64,000 nt of DNA from a virus. A program made the position numbers and the translations under genes. Of this stretch, positions 15,720 to 23,874 are shown in pieces; the stretch's first letter is position 1; every line of letters begins with the position of its first letter. Under the pieces are notes generated by a model. That model was not told where the DNA came from and searched no databases. It saw only the letters and a list, made by a program, of their open reading frames with translations. Where the stretch lies: IMG/VR virus record IMGVR_UViG_3300035698_010610, positions 26,315 to 90,314 of that record; one strand, given 5' to 3'.

Positions 15720-16013
15720 ATGCCCATCACGTTCGACTGGACCGAGGAAATTGACACCCCCGACTTGTTCCTCAGAATCGAATACGAGATCACGGCGCAC
15801 GAGGTCGGACCGGCCGACGGCTGGGCCATCGACGAAGCGTTCGCCGTCGGCGTTGCGTCCCAACCGGCAGGCACCGACCCGGCCCCCATTCCTATCAATG
15901 ACGGCCTGAGCGGCGAACTCGGTGTTGCCCTGCTGCGGCGGGCGCGGAGGAATTGGGAGCTAGAAACCGAACTGCGGGACGCCGCCGAGCGTCATCACAA
16001 CAGCACCCTCTGA
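15720..16013 (+). CDS. Hypothetical acidic protein
   Basis: 97 residues, starting MPITFDWTEEIDTPDLFLRI. AGGGAGA precedes the ATG. Not recognised. The 76 nt before it contain GGCGACCGTCCACCGTTGG-type short inverted repeats but no clear terminator. Confidence 0.6.
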   Translation: MPITFDWTEEIDTPDLFLRIEYEITAHEVGPADGWAIDEAFAVGVASQPAGTDPAPIPINDGLSGELGVALLRRARRNWELETELRDAAERHHNSTL

Positions 16014-16026
16014 CCCGGAGAGATTG

Positions 16027-16281
16027 ATGATCGCCTCAACGTACGTCTACCGGTACAACGGCCACTGGCGAAACCCACTGAGCCCGGCCCGGCAATACTG
16101 CTCGCGTATCGCCGCAACTATGGCTATGCTCAATACCGCCACTGACCTGCTGGCTAGTGCCAACGAGCAACTGAACAAAGCCAACGCCAACCCTGACCCG
16201 GACGTTTTTACTGCACGGCGATTGGACGCTCGCGAATACGTTGAAGGCTCGTTTCCCGTTGACCCCGACCAAGGAGAGTGA
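16027..16281 (+). CDS. Hypothetical protein
   Basis: 84 residues. CCCGGAGAG precedes ATG 16027; a TTG at 16024 is in frame. The middle (MLNTATDLLASANEQLNKAN) is helical. Its stop is followed after 3 nt by the Ycf46-like ATPase, so it may belong with that module. Confidence 0.6.
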   Translation: MIASTYVYRYNGHWRNPLSPARQYCSRIAATMAMLNTATDLLASANEQLNKANANPDPDVFTARRLDAREYVEGSFPVDPDQGE

Positions 16282-16284
16282 GTA

Positions 16285-17856
16285 ATGAAACTGATCGACA
16301 AAGTAAAACACGCCCGCCGCGTTTCCGTGCCGCTGGTCGGGATTACAACCGCCGATCCGATGGCGACGATGCGGTCCCTGGCTAATGGCCTGCAAAACGG
16401 CCCTATCGTCGCGTGGGACTGTGTCCGTGGGTTGTGGGGCGTCAATACCGGCGGGGACGAATTGGCTGACGTCCTCAACGAAGGGGCTGCCCCCGAAGAT
16501 CGCGGCGGCTCCCCGATGGAGGTGCTGGAGTTGGGACTGCGGACGAACTCGGACGGAACACCCCGCATTCCGGCCGAGTCCATCATCGTGATTCTGCAAG
16601 CCGGTGCCTACATCGAACGGCCGGAGGTTCAGCAAGGCGTCTGGAATCTGCGAGACCTGTTCAAACAGGACCGCCGAATGCTCATCTTGATGGACGCTGG
16701 TTTGCAACTGCCCGCGTTCATCAAGGACGACATTGTCCTGATGGAAGACCCGTTGCCAGGCCCGGATGAACTGAAAGCGATCATCACGGACATTGACGCC
16801 GCTGCCAACAAATGCCCTGTTTGCGTCGGGACCAAAAAGGTCGGCGGCCTCACCTGCGAGGAGTGCAAAGGCAGGGGCGTCACGAAACGGAAACCGTTGA
16901 CCGGTCCGCAGATCAGCCACGCCATTGAGGCCGTGCGTGGGCTGCCCGCATTCTCAGCAGAACAAGCGACCGCTATGGCGCTGCGGAAGAACGGCGTCGA
17001 CATCGACCACCTGTGGGAGATAAAACGCAAACAGGTCGAGCAAACGCGAGGCTTGAGCGTCTACCGGGGCGGTGAGAAATTCGCGGCCCTCGGCGGGCTG
17101 GGTGCGATCAAAGCGCACCTGTCAGCCATTATGACGGGCCGCAAACCGCCGACATGCATCGTCTGGCTCGACGAAGTTGAGAAGACCGGCATCGCCCACA
17201 CCGGAGACACGAGTGGGGTAAACGCCGATCAGAACGGTGTCCTGTTGACTGAGATGGAAGATCACGACATCTACGGCGTCATGCTCCTCGGCGTGCCCGG
17301 GGCTGGGAAATCGGCGATCTGCAAAGCGGCCGGGGCTGAATTCGGTTGCCCGGTCATTCGCCTTGACCTGGGCGGGATGCAGGGACCGCACGTCGGCGAG
17401 TCGCAGCAATTCATCAGGCACGCCCTCAAGGTTGTCTGGGCCATCGGCGGCGACTCAACGCTATGGCTGGCCACGAGCAACTCCATCGACGGGCTCGACG
17501 CCGCGATGCGTAGCCGGTTTTGCGATACGTTCTTTTTCGACCTGCCGAGCAAAGCGGAGCGGTCTGCGATCTGGAAAGTCTGGTTGGATCTTTACCCGGA
17601 CGTTGATGGATCAGAGAAGCCGAGCGATGATGGATGGGTCGGCCGAAACATCCGGCGATGCGTCGAGAAGGCGTGGCGGATGAACGTGTCGCTAACGGAC
17701 GCGGCGAAGGCTGTCCTGCCGGTCGGACGTTTGGAAGCGGAAACCATTGACCGGCTCCGCTCCGGTGCCCATAAGCGATACCTCGACGCGACCCGCGAAG
17801 GCGTCTACGAGAAACCCCGCACTGCGACTCGGTCGCGAGCGGTTGACATAGCGTAG
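16285..17856 (+). CDS. Ycf46-like AAA+ ATPase with Walker B ahead of Walker A
   Basis: 523 residues. The N-terminal half (IVAWDCVRGLWGVNT, SIIVILQAGAYIERPEVQQG, DDIVLMEDPLPGPDE) follows the Ycf46 pattern of an inactive domain; a CPVCVGTKKVGGLTCEECKG zinc knuckle is inserted. Then FAALGGLGAIKAHL leads to the ATPase core. Walker B CIVWLDEVEK (D296, E297) comes about 40 residues before Walker A GVPGAGKS (336-343), followed by VGESQQFIRHAL, sensor 1 LWLATSN and MRSRF with the Arg finger. This order is the reverse of ordinary AAA+ cores. DUF1257 and DUF2997 genes follow, the usual partners of Ycf46. Confidence 0.75.
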   Translation: MKLIDKVKHARRVSVPLVGITTADPMATMRSLANGLQNGPIVAWDCVRGLWGVNTGGDELADVLNEGAAPEDRGGSPMEVLELGLRTNSDGTPRIPAESIIVILQAGAYIERPEVQQGVWNLRDLFKQDRRMLILMDAGLQLPAFIKDDIVLMEDPLPGPDELKAIITDIDAAANKCPVCVGTKKVGGLTCEECKGRGVTKRKPLTGPQISHAIEAVRGLPAFSAEQATAMALRKNGVDIDHLWEIKRKQVEQTRGLSVYRGGEKFAALGGLGAIKAHLSAIMTGRKPPTCIVWLDEVEKTGIAHTGDTSGVNADQNGVLLTEMEDHDIYGVMLLGVPGAGKSAICKAAGAEFGCPVIRLDLGGMQGPHVGESQQFIRHALKVVWAIGGDSTLWLATSNSIDGLDAAMRSRFCDTFFFDLPSKAERSAIWKVWLDLYPDVDGSEKPSDDGWVGRNIRRCVEKAWRMNVSLTDAAKAVLPVGRLEAETIDRLRSGAHKRYLDATREGVYEKPRTATRSRAVDIA

Positions 17857-17879
17857 CCCGGGCAGGGAAGGGGCTTTTT
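17855..17879 (+). terminator. Weak terminator after the ATPase gene
   Basis: AGCCC (17855-17859) pairs with GGGCT (17871-17875), running into TTTTT. Only five base pairs, so partial termination at best. Confidence 0.35.
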
Positions 17880-17915
17880 CCTGCATCCCGCCAACAACCA
17901 ACTGGAGAAAAACCG

Positions 17916-18809
17916 ATGAGCGTTCTGAATGAAAACACCGTCGTCCTTGATGTCTGCTTCCGTCGTCCGGGGATCAGCCGCAAAGGAGCCCTCGATCGGG
18001 TAGTAACCGAGGCTGACAAAGGCATGTTGCGGCTCGGCAAACAGATCGTCGTGTCTGAGGAATATGTCGCCGTGAACGGCGTCGTTTCCAAGTTCAAGCG
18101 GTGGGTGGAGACGCGAGCCGTCCCTACAGGCGGGCTCAGGGAGGGTGCATACCGCATCCCAGTTGACTTACTCCCCAACGTCTACGCCCGGCTGGAAGAA
18201 ACGAAAGCGGCGTACGCAGTTGCTGCCGACAAATTCTGTGCAGCTTTCCCTGAGTTGAAAGCCAAAGCGAAACTGGCCCTCGCTGACCAGTACGACGAAA
18301 GCAACTACGCCAGCCCGGAACGACTCCGTGCCGCATTCCGGGTCGAGCATCGCCTGATCGACTACGGGGTGCCTGACGCTGCGAAATTGGGCGAAGCGAT
18401 CCACAACATTGAGGCCACTGCGGCCGACAAGGAGTTGCATGAAGCAGCCGAAGTCTGCAAGCTCGCCCTCCGCACTTCGATGCTTGACATTATGAAGCGG
18501 TTGCAAAGCGCTTTGACAATTCGTGCTGACGGGAAAAAGGGCACGCTGCGTGACGCAACGTACGACCAGATTACCGAATTCCTTGACTTGTTCCACAAGC
18601 GGGACATCTTCAGCGACGCCGCCACGAAAGACCTTGTTGCGAAAGCAAAGGGAGTCCTGTCCGGGACTGACGGCTTTGTTTCGGCTGATGAATTGCGGAC
18701 CAACGAGGGCTTTCGGTTGCAAGCCGCAACCACAACAAGCGAAATCGTTGCAACACTCAGTATGCTGGTTGAAACGTCAACCGCCCGTGCCATCCAATTG
18801 CCCGATTAA
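17916..18809 (+). CDS. DUF3150-like protein
   Basis: 297 residues, largely helical. VDVCFRRPGISRK-like opening (VVLDVCFRRPGISRKGAL), LRLGKQIVV, and GLREGAYRIPVDLLPNVYAR resemble the DUF3150 pattern, a family found beside AAA ATPases; the assignment is by feel and unverified. Lies between the Ycf46-like ATPase and DUF1257, so it is probably part of that complex. ACTGGAG lies upstream of the ATG. Confidence 0.5.
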   Translation: MSVLNENTVVLDVCFRRPGISRKGALDRVVTEADKGMLRLGKQIVVSEEYVAVNGVVSKFKRWVETRAVPTGGLREGAYRIPVDLLPNVYARLEETKAAYAVAADKFCAAFPELKAKAKLALADQYDESNYASPERLRAAFRVEHRLIDYGVPDAAKLGEAIHNIEATAADKELHEAAEVCKLALRTSMLDIMKRLQSALTIRADGKKGTLRDATYDQITEFLDLFHKRDIFSDAATKDLVAKAKGVLSGTDGFVSADELRTNEGFRLQAATTTSEIVATLSMLVETSTARAIQLPD

Positions 18810-18838
18810 CACCAAACCCCAGGAAAGCGAGGTGCGTC

Positions 18839-19297
18839 ATTTCACACGTTGCCAAAATCGACATGGCGATAAAAGACCTCGCCGCCTTTGCTAAGGCGGT
18901 GGAACTACTCGGCGGAACTTACCACCCCGCCAAGACAAAGTGGCGATGGTTCGGGACGTGGGTGCAGGACTACAACGAGGGCGACGCCGCCTACAAACAC
19001 GGTATCGACCCGAAGCGGTACGGAACCGCTGACGCTGGCGTTGTCACGATGCCCGGTTGCAATTGGGATGTCGGCATTTACAAGCACCCGACCAAGCCGG
19101 GCGTCTACGTTCCCGTGTTTGATTTCTTCACTGGCGGACACGGGCTGGTCAAGGCCCTCGGCGGGCAGGAATTGCAGGGGCTCAAAATCCGATACGCTGC
19201 GGAGGTAACAAAGAAGAAACTCCGCAAAAATGGATACAAGGTCAGGGAGTCGCAGGACAAATGCGGCCGCCCGAAACTGGTCGCCACCAAACTCTAA
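18839..19297 (+). CDS. DUF1257 (Ycf35-like) protein, probable AUU start
   Basis: 152 residues if read from ATT 18839; 144 from ATG 18863. Residues from the ATT give (M)SHVAKIDMAIKDLAAFAKAV, which matches the usual DUF1257 N-terminus SHFxxIKTxIKDLxAL, so the first eight residues are likely translated. GAGG lies 7 nt before the ATT and no ATG, GTG or TTG exists in frame upstream. Later GCNWDVGIYKHPTKPGVYVP and DFFTGG also fit the family. Known next to Ycf46 and DUF2997; biochemical role unknown. Confidence 0.7.
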   Translation: MSHVAKIDMAIKDLAAFAKAVELLGGTYHPAKTKWRWFGTWVQDYNEGDAAYKHGIDPKRYGTADAGVVTMPGCNWDVGIYKHPTKPGVYVPVFDFFTGGHGLVKALGGQELQGLKIRYAAEVTKKKLRKNGYKVRESQDKCGRPKLVATKL

Positions 19298-19313
19298 CGC
19301 GAGGACAATCAAC

Positions 19314-19499
19314 ATGGCGAAGGTCACAGTTGAATTCGACGAGAACGGCAACCCGACTATCGACGTGTCGGGGATGGACGGCAGCGGGTGCGAAGCGGAG
19401 ACCCGCGAACTTGAAGAAGCCCTCGGCACCCGAGCGGGCAATACCCGGAAGCCCGAATACCACCGGGCACCGAAGCAGCAACAACGTCGCAGTCTGTAA
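19314..19499 (+). CDS. DUF2997 protein
   Basis: 61 residues. VTVEFDENGNPTIDVSGMDG then GCEAETRELEEALG is the compact DUF2997 pattern (beta hairpin, Gly-rich turn, Cys, helix). The tail is basic. GCGAGGA precedes the ATG. Third member of the Ycf46/Ycf35/DUF2997 set. Confidence 0.75.
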   Translation: MAKVTVEFDENGNPTIDVSGMDGSGCEAETRELEEALGTRAGNTRKPEYHRAPKQQQRRSL

Positions 19500-19525
19500 T
19501 ATCACCACCCACACGGGAGAGTAAG

Positions 19526-19777
19526 ATGGCGAAGGAAACCGTTCTGCACGTTACGGCCAACGGGCTCGTTCAGTTTATCTGGAACGATGAATTGTCCGTA
19601 CTGCTCGAAGAAGGGCCAGCCGAAGTTCGTCGGGTGTCGCACGTCGAATTCGATGCCAGCACCCAAGGATGGACGGCTGACCTCTCCCCGGTGAACGGCC
19701 CGACGCTCGGACCGTTCCCAACCCGCCAGGACGCCCTGGCGGCCGAAGTCGAATGGCTGCGCGCCAACGACTTTTGA
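19526..19777 (+). CDS. Hypothetical protein
   Basis: 83 residues. VLLEEGPAEVRRVSHVEFDA then FPTRQDALAAEVEWL looks like a small beta-sheet with a C-terminal helix, a layout common in phage early proteins. GGGAGAG site. Not recognised further. Confidence 0.65.
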   Translation: MAKETVLHVTANGLVQFIWNDELSVLLEEGPAEVRRVSHVEFDASTQGWTADLSPVNGPTLGPFPTRQDALAAEVEWLRANDF

Positions 19778-19793
19778 TCGTCCCCCGAGCAAT

Positions 19794-19822
19794 GCCCGCC
19801 GCGTCCGTTGGGCGCGGCGGGC
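19794..19822 (+). other. Perfect 10-bp GC hairpin before a TTG-started gene
   Basis: GCCCGCCGCG (19794-19803) and CGCGGCGGGC (19813-19822) form a perfect stem, loop 9 nt. The next ribosome site AAAGGA follows within 7 nt and there is no U-tract, so it may affect translation or mRNA stability rather than termination. Confidence 0.5.
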
Positions 19823-19835
19823 CGAAAGGACTCTA

Positions 19836-20165
19836 TTGCGACACCGCCGCCAACTCTGCAATCGTCAACTGGAGGAATTGGGCATTCGCCCTACCGCCAC
19901 ATGGCAGGTCGGTGGTCTGCAACCGGGCGATGTTGTCCGGCTGTTGATCGTCGCCGAAGAAGCAGTGCCGCGTGCGATAACCGTCACCGTGACGCACGTT
20001 ATGCACCACGGCCACTACATCGTGGCCCACGCCGTTTGCAAAACGGACGGGCAAGCCGTTGAGTTCCGTTTGCCCGTTGAACGCCCTGACGAATGGGGCG
20101 TTGTCTCTTGCCGACTCGTCACCCGATCAAATACCCAATTGCACCCGTCCCGATGGAGGAGATGA
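19836..20165 (+). CDS. Hypothetical protein, TTG start
   Basis: 109 residues. AAAGGA lies 7 nt before TTG 19836. QPGDVVRLLIVAEEAVPRAI and ITVTVTHVMHHGHYIVAHAV are a beta-barrel-like pair of segments. Its stop overlaps the ATGATG of the next gene. Not recognised. Confidence 0.55.
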   Translation: MRHRRQLCNRQLEELGIRPTATWQVGGLQPGDVVRLLIVAEEAVPRAITVTVTHVMHHGHYIVAHAVCKTDGQAVEFRLPVERPDEWGVVSCRLVTRSNTQLHPSRWRR

Positions 20166-20446
20166 TGGTCACAAAAGAACAATTCGCCGAGGAAGAACGC
20201 CGAGCGTCCATCGCATTTATCAACCAGCCCGAAAAGTGGCCGTTGAAATCCGGGCTGCCCATGAAGCGCCGCACCGGGGTGCCGGGAGAATTGCCCGATC
20301 ATTGCGTCATCCTGCACCCGCCGTTCGTTGCGGGCGGCCCCGCTGAACTCCATTCGTGGGCTGATGACACTTCCATTTCAAAAGAACCGGTCCACACGTA
20401 CGGCTCGGCCGCCGAATGCGTTGCCGACGGCTGGGTCGTTGACTGA
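20165..20446 (+). CDS. Hypothetical protein
   Basis: 93 residues. GGAGGAG then ATGATG: 20162 or 20165 may be used. HCVILHPPFVAGGPAELHSW is the most distinctive stretch. Not recognised. Confidence 0.6.
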   Translation: MVTKEQFAEEERRASIAFINQPEKWPLKSGLPMKRRTGVPGELPDHCVILHPPFVAGGPAELHSWADDTSISKEPVHTYGSAAECVADGWVVD

Positions 20447-20475
20447 ACCGCAACGCCATCACGAGAGGATGGGAC

Positions 20476-20772
20476 ATGCCGCGAACACTGAAATTCAAAC
20501 GGAAATACCGCCGCTGGCTGGATGCCGACAAACAGGTGCAAGTCGAACAGATGGCCATGTTCGGCTTTTCGTACCGGGCTATGGGCGAGGTTATCCTCGG
20601 CATCCCGGCGAAGTCCGACACCAACGAGGCGAGGGCTGCGAGGCACGCCTGCATGCAGTACATTCACACCACGAGCATTCGGCTGCGGCAGTGGCGGAAC
20701 TGTGAAAGCGTCGTGGCGAAAAACACGGCGTATCGGGCCGCGAAGACTGGCCGCCGCAAGCGGCGTGCCTAA
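20476..20772 (+). CDS. Hypothetical basic protein, possible helix-turn-helix
   Basis: 98 residues, strongly basic at both ends (MPRTLKFKRKYRRWLDADKQ, GRRKRRA). VEQMAMFGFSYRAMGEVILG could be a helix-turn-helix. DNA binding is likely from charge alone. GAGAGGA precedes the ATG by 10 nt. Confidence 0.55.
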   Translation: MPRTLKFKRKYRRWLDADKQVQVEQMAMFGFSYRAMGEVILGIPAKSDTNEARAARHACMQYIHTTSIRLRQWRNCESVVAKNTAYRAAKTGRRKRRA

Positions 20773-20783
20773 CGAATCTGGGT

Positions 20784-20830
20784 CGCCCGCTGTCGGGTTT
20801 ACGCTTGGTTGCCCGGCGGCGGGTGTTTTT
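20784..20830 (+). terminator. Intrinsic terminator
   Basis: CGCCCGCTG (20784-20792) pairs with CGGCGGGTG (20817-20825) at all nine positions (two wobbles), followed at once by TTTTT (20826-20830). The loop contains a further GGG/CCC pair. Confidence 0.65.
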
Positions 20831-20847
20831 ACGAAGGGAGAATTGTA

Positions 20848-21051
20848 GTGGACAACTGCCTTTCTATCAGTACGTCGCGACCGGACTACATCGACATTTC
20901 TATTTCCGAAGAGTCCGCCGATTGCATCGTTATTTGCATTTCCGACGCAGACGCCGACATTGCCGAGGCCGCTATAAGTTCTGCCGACGCACGCACGCTG
21001 GCCGAGGGGCTTATCAAGCTTGCCGACGACGTCACAAAGGGAGAATCGTAA
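20848..21051 (+). CDS. Hypothetical acidic protein
   Basis: 67 residues, GTG start with GGGAG upstream. Acidic (SEESADCIVICISDADADIA), ending in a helix ARTLAEGLIKLADDV. Stop overlaps the next ATG. Not recognised. Confidence 0.55.
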   Translation: MDNCLSISTSRPDYIDISISEESADCIVICISDADADIAEAAISSADARTLAEGLIKLADDVTKGES

Positions 21052-21236
21052 TGGGATACCACGAAAACTTTCACACGAACGCGGGTGGGTTCGCCGCTGT
21101 TGACGTTCGCGAGGACGGCGTTTTCCTCGACTGTGAAGACTGCGAGGGCGACACGTCAACGCTGTACCTTGACGCGAACGAGGCCGTCAAGTTGGCAGGC
21201 ATACCGACCCGTGCCGCTGACTCGTTGAAACCGTAA
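21051..21236 (+). CDS. Hypothetical acidic protein
   Basis: 61 residues, starting MGYHENFHTNAGGFAAVDVR. TAATG overlap with the previous gene and GGGAG upstream. Its C-terminal DANEAVKLAGIPTRAADSL echoes the helix of its neighbour, so the two may be distant paralogs. Confidence 0.6.
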   Translation: MGYHENFHTNAGGFAAVDVREDGVFLDCEDCEGDTSTLYLDANEAVKLAGIPTRAADSLKP

Positions 21237-21258
21237 CACCAACTGAACGGAGGCGACG

Positions 21259-21798
21259 ATGGGCAAGAGACAATGCGGAGAATGTGCAGCGTGCTGTGCG
21301 TGGACGCGGCTTGAATTCCTGCCCGACAAGCCACGCGGCGAACTGTGCCCGCACGCCCACACGGACACCGCAACGCAGGGGCGGTGTTCCATCTACGAGA
21401 CAAGGCCGTCGGTCTGCAAAGGGTTCTCCTGTTCATGGCTCGACGGCTACCTCGACAACGACGCCCGACCTGACCGGTCCGGCATGTTATTTGAGACTAT
21501 GCAATTCAGCAACGAGATCGGCCCCGTTGAACCGACAATCTTGCTCGGAATCGTAAACGACATCGACAAGGCTCGCGAATACACCGAGGAGCGGATCGGC
21601 GAGTTCGTTCGCCATGATACCGCGATCCTGCTTGCGTCTCGCGACCCGGACGGCAAAACTTTTATAGCCGGTGACAAGCGGGGAGTCGCCGTCATTGAAG
21701 CTTTTCTTCGCAACACCGCTGCCAACGGCCTGGAGGTGCGATACGCCGACGGCAATATCGAGCGCATTTCTGCCGAAGAACTCAACCGGAGAACATAA
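21259..21798 (+). CDS. YkgJ-type Cys-cluster protein
   Basis: 179 residues. CGECAACCAWTRL, then CPHAHT, CSIYETRPSVCKGFSCSW is the Fe/Zn-binding cysteine cluster of the YkgJ (UPF0153) family, whose reaction is unknown. The C-terminal half is extra and unassigned. CGGAGG precedes the ATG by 9 nt. Confidence 0.75.
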   Translation: MGKRQCGECAACCAWTRLEFLPDKPRGELCPHAHTDTATQGRCSIYETRPSVCKGFSCSWLDGYLDNDARPDRSGMLFETMQFSNEIGPVEPTILLGIVNDIDKAREYTEERIGEFVRHDTAILLASRDPDGKTFIAGDKRGVAVIEAFLRNTAANGLEVRYADGNIERISAEELNRRT

Positions 21799-21824
21799 CG
21801 TCCACCATCAACAGGAGAGTAAAA

Positions 21825-22769
21825 ATGAAAGCACCATGTACCGAGGATCAGCTTACCCGCGCTCTGCGATACGCCCCCACCATTCCGGACGGCATGCATC
21901 GCGGTGCTAAGGTCACCAGTGACATCGTGCAGGCTGGCACGGCCATGACAATCGTAAGCCATCGCAACTGGCTGATGAAACAGCAAGACCCGTGGAAAGT
22001 GCGGCTCGACTCCGACTTCCGCGTTGCGTCCTTGCACGCCGACGGAACCAACTGGATGAACGGCACGCCGCAGGAAATCTCGCAAATGGTCGAGCCGATG
22101 GAGATGGTGCGAAACCGAAGACTCCCCGGCAGCCGGGTTCTCGTCGGCGGGCTCGGGCTTGGCATCCTGACGCACCTAATGCACCGCTACGCAAAAGCGA
22201 CCCGCGTTGATACCGTGGAGAACGATGGCCGCGTGATTCACCTCGTCAAGGATCACGTCCTGCACGACGAGATTATTCAGGCCGACATTCACCGATTTTG
22301 CGAGACGCTGGCCGCGAACCAGTATGATTTTGCGGCGATCGACTCCTGGGCACCAACCGGCGAATCCGCATGGTACGACCGCGTTCTGCCGCTGCGAAGG
22401 GCGCTGCGAGGCAAAGTGCCGGTCGTGTGGTGCTGGGCCGAGGATGAAATGCAAGGGCAGCTTCGCTCGGCACTTGTCAAAGCGATGCTGTTTGATTTCG
22501 GCAACTACGGCGGATGGTATCGCCGGGTCCGTCCGATAGCCTCCGTGGCTGACGCTCGCGGAATCGCGCCAGCCGCCAACCGGATCGCAACCGACGATCA
22601 CGACGCAATGCTCGGAGTGCTCGGTGAAGTAAACCCGCTCACAGGGGAGCACTCAAACCCGGCGATCAACGGCCTCGTGAGCGAATTCCTCGACGTGTCG
22701 TCCGAGTCCTGGGAAGCGGTCTTCGGGGGCCTCTGGGACGCCGCAACAATGGAGGGTATGGAAACGTGA
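21825..22769 (+). CDS. Class I SAM-binding fold protein (spermidine synthase-like)
   Basis: 314 residues. VLVGGLGLGILTHLMHRYAK followed by VDTVENDGRVI is the Rossmann glycine loop and the acidic end of strand 2, in the style of polyamine aminopropyltransferases and related methyltransferases. YDFAAIDSWAPTGESAWY fits strand 4 with the catalytic-side Asp. The substrate is unknown. CAGGAGAG ribosome site; its end overlaps the next gene. Confidence 0.65.
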   Translation: MKAPCTEDQLTRALRYAPTIPDGMHRGAKVTSDIVQAGTAMTIVSHRNWLMKQQDPWKVRLDSDFRVASLHADGTNWMNGTPQEISQMVEPMEMVRNRRLPGSRVLVGGLGLGILTHLMHRYAKATRVDTVENDGRVIHLVKDHVLHDEIIQADIHRFCETLAANQYDFAAIDSWAPTGESAWYDRVLPLRRALRGKVPVVWCWAEDEMQGQLRSALVKAMLFDFGNYGGWYRRVRPIASVADARGIAPAANRIATDDHDAMLGVLGEVNPLTGEHSNPAINGLVSEFLDVSSESWEAVFGGLWDAATMEGMET

Positions 22770-23194
22770 AACAACAACTGACCGACGCCTACCGCCGCAG
22801 TAGGAACCTCCAAAAGTACGCCGCGGCCATTTTCGCCCGGGTCGGTATCCACAGGGCGGACATCGTTCTGAAATGGCACGGCGGAGACGTGTTTGCCGTC
22901 CGAGTCTCCCCGGATTCGTTCACCCGGCCGCTCGGCGACTACGCGGAAATGCTGGGAGCCCTGCGAATCCGCTTTCGGCGACTACTCACCGGCACGATCC
23001 AATATGGGTCGATTTCCATTGCCGTTGCCGATGGCCGCATCAAGCGGTTGGAATGGACGCACCTATACCGACCCGGCGACCGGCTCGACGCCCTCGCCAA
23101 TCACCTTTTTTTGGCCGGAAAGCTTCGCGCTGACAGTGAACGCGGATCGGACGCGGAGCAACTCAATGCACTCTTTCGCCCGACAGGAGAATAA
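22766..23194 (+). CDS. Hypothetical protein
   Basis: 142 residues, GTG start coupled to the previous stop (GTGA), with GGAGGG upstream. LKWHGGDVFAVRVSPDSFTR is typical of a small beta-rich phage protein. Not recognised. A terminator follows at 23212. Confidence 0.6.
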   Translation: MKQQLTDAYRRSRNLQKYAAAIFARVGIHRADIVLKWHGGDVFAVRVSPDSFTRPLGDYAEMLGALRIRFRRLLTGTIQYGSISIAVADGRIKRLEWTHLYRPGDRLDALANHLFLAGKLRADSERGSDAEQLNALFRPTGE

Positions 23195-23211
23195 CCAGCC
23201 TAGTTTTTAGG

Positions 23212-23237
23212 CCGCGCTCCTGCCGGTGCGGATTTTT
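23212..23237 (+). terminator. Intrinsic terminator
   Basis: CCGCGC (23212-23217) pairs with GTGCGG (23226-23231), then ATTTTT. A second small stem GCCTA/TAGGC lies just before it. Moderate strength. Confidence 0.5.
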
Positions 23238-23256
23238 ACACCAACGAAAGAACGGT

Positions 23257-23874
23257 ATGCAAAACCCATACCTCGACTACGCCGCAGACTTCGTGCGGCA
23301 TCCCACCCCCGACGGAACCGTGCTTCGCGGAAGTGAACTGGGGGACCTTGGCGACATAATGCAAGCGCAGAGACACCGCCACCTGGCCGTCCAGAATTGG
23401 GCGTGGGCAATCCCGACGGAGCCCATTGTCCGGGCGATCGCCGAACTGTCCCCGATTATTGAGATGGGCGCGGGGACGGGCTACTGGGCATGGTGCCTGA
23501 ACCAGTGCGGAGCCGACGTGCTGGCGTTCGACCACGCGCCGCCTGGGCTCAACAGCCACAACACCCACCACCACACAACCACGCAATGGCATCCGGTGCA
23601 AGTTGGTCGCCCGTCGATCCTGCGGTGTTATTCTGACCGCACACTCATGCTGTGCTGGCCCGACTACGACAACGACTTTGCAGCCGAGTGCCTGCGCAGT
23701 CACCGGGGAACCGATCTGGTGTTTATCGGCGAGGGGCAGGGCGGCTGCACGGGAAACGATCTGTTTTTCGACCTTCTCAGTTGCAACTACAGGAACCCGG
23801 CCACGCTGTATATCCCGCAATGGGATGGCATTCACGACGCCGTTCACCTTTACAAGAGGAACCGAAACCGATGA
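23257..23874 (+). CDS. SAM-dependent methyltransferase-like protein
   Basis: 205 residues. IIEMGAGTGYWAWCLNQCGA then VLAFDHAPPG are motif I and the strand-2 end of a class I methyltransferase. LMLCWPDYDNDFAAECL and VFIGEGQGGCTGNDLFFDLL recall a family of phage and eukaryotic methyltransferase-like proteins of unknown target. Second Rossmann protein of this stretch; the small membrane protein that follows overlaps its stop. Confidence 0.7.
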   Translation: MQNPYLDYAADFVRHPTPDGTVLRGSELGDLGDIMQAQRHRHLAVQNWAWAIPTEPIVRAIAELSPIIEMGAGTGYWAWCLNQCGADVLAFDHAPPGLNSHNTHHHTTTQWHPVQVGRPSILRCYSDRTLMLCWPDYDNDFAAECLRSHRGTDLVFIGEGQGGCTGNDLFFDLLSCNYRNPATLYIPQWDGIHDAVHLYKRNRNR

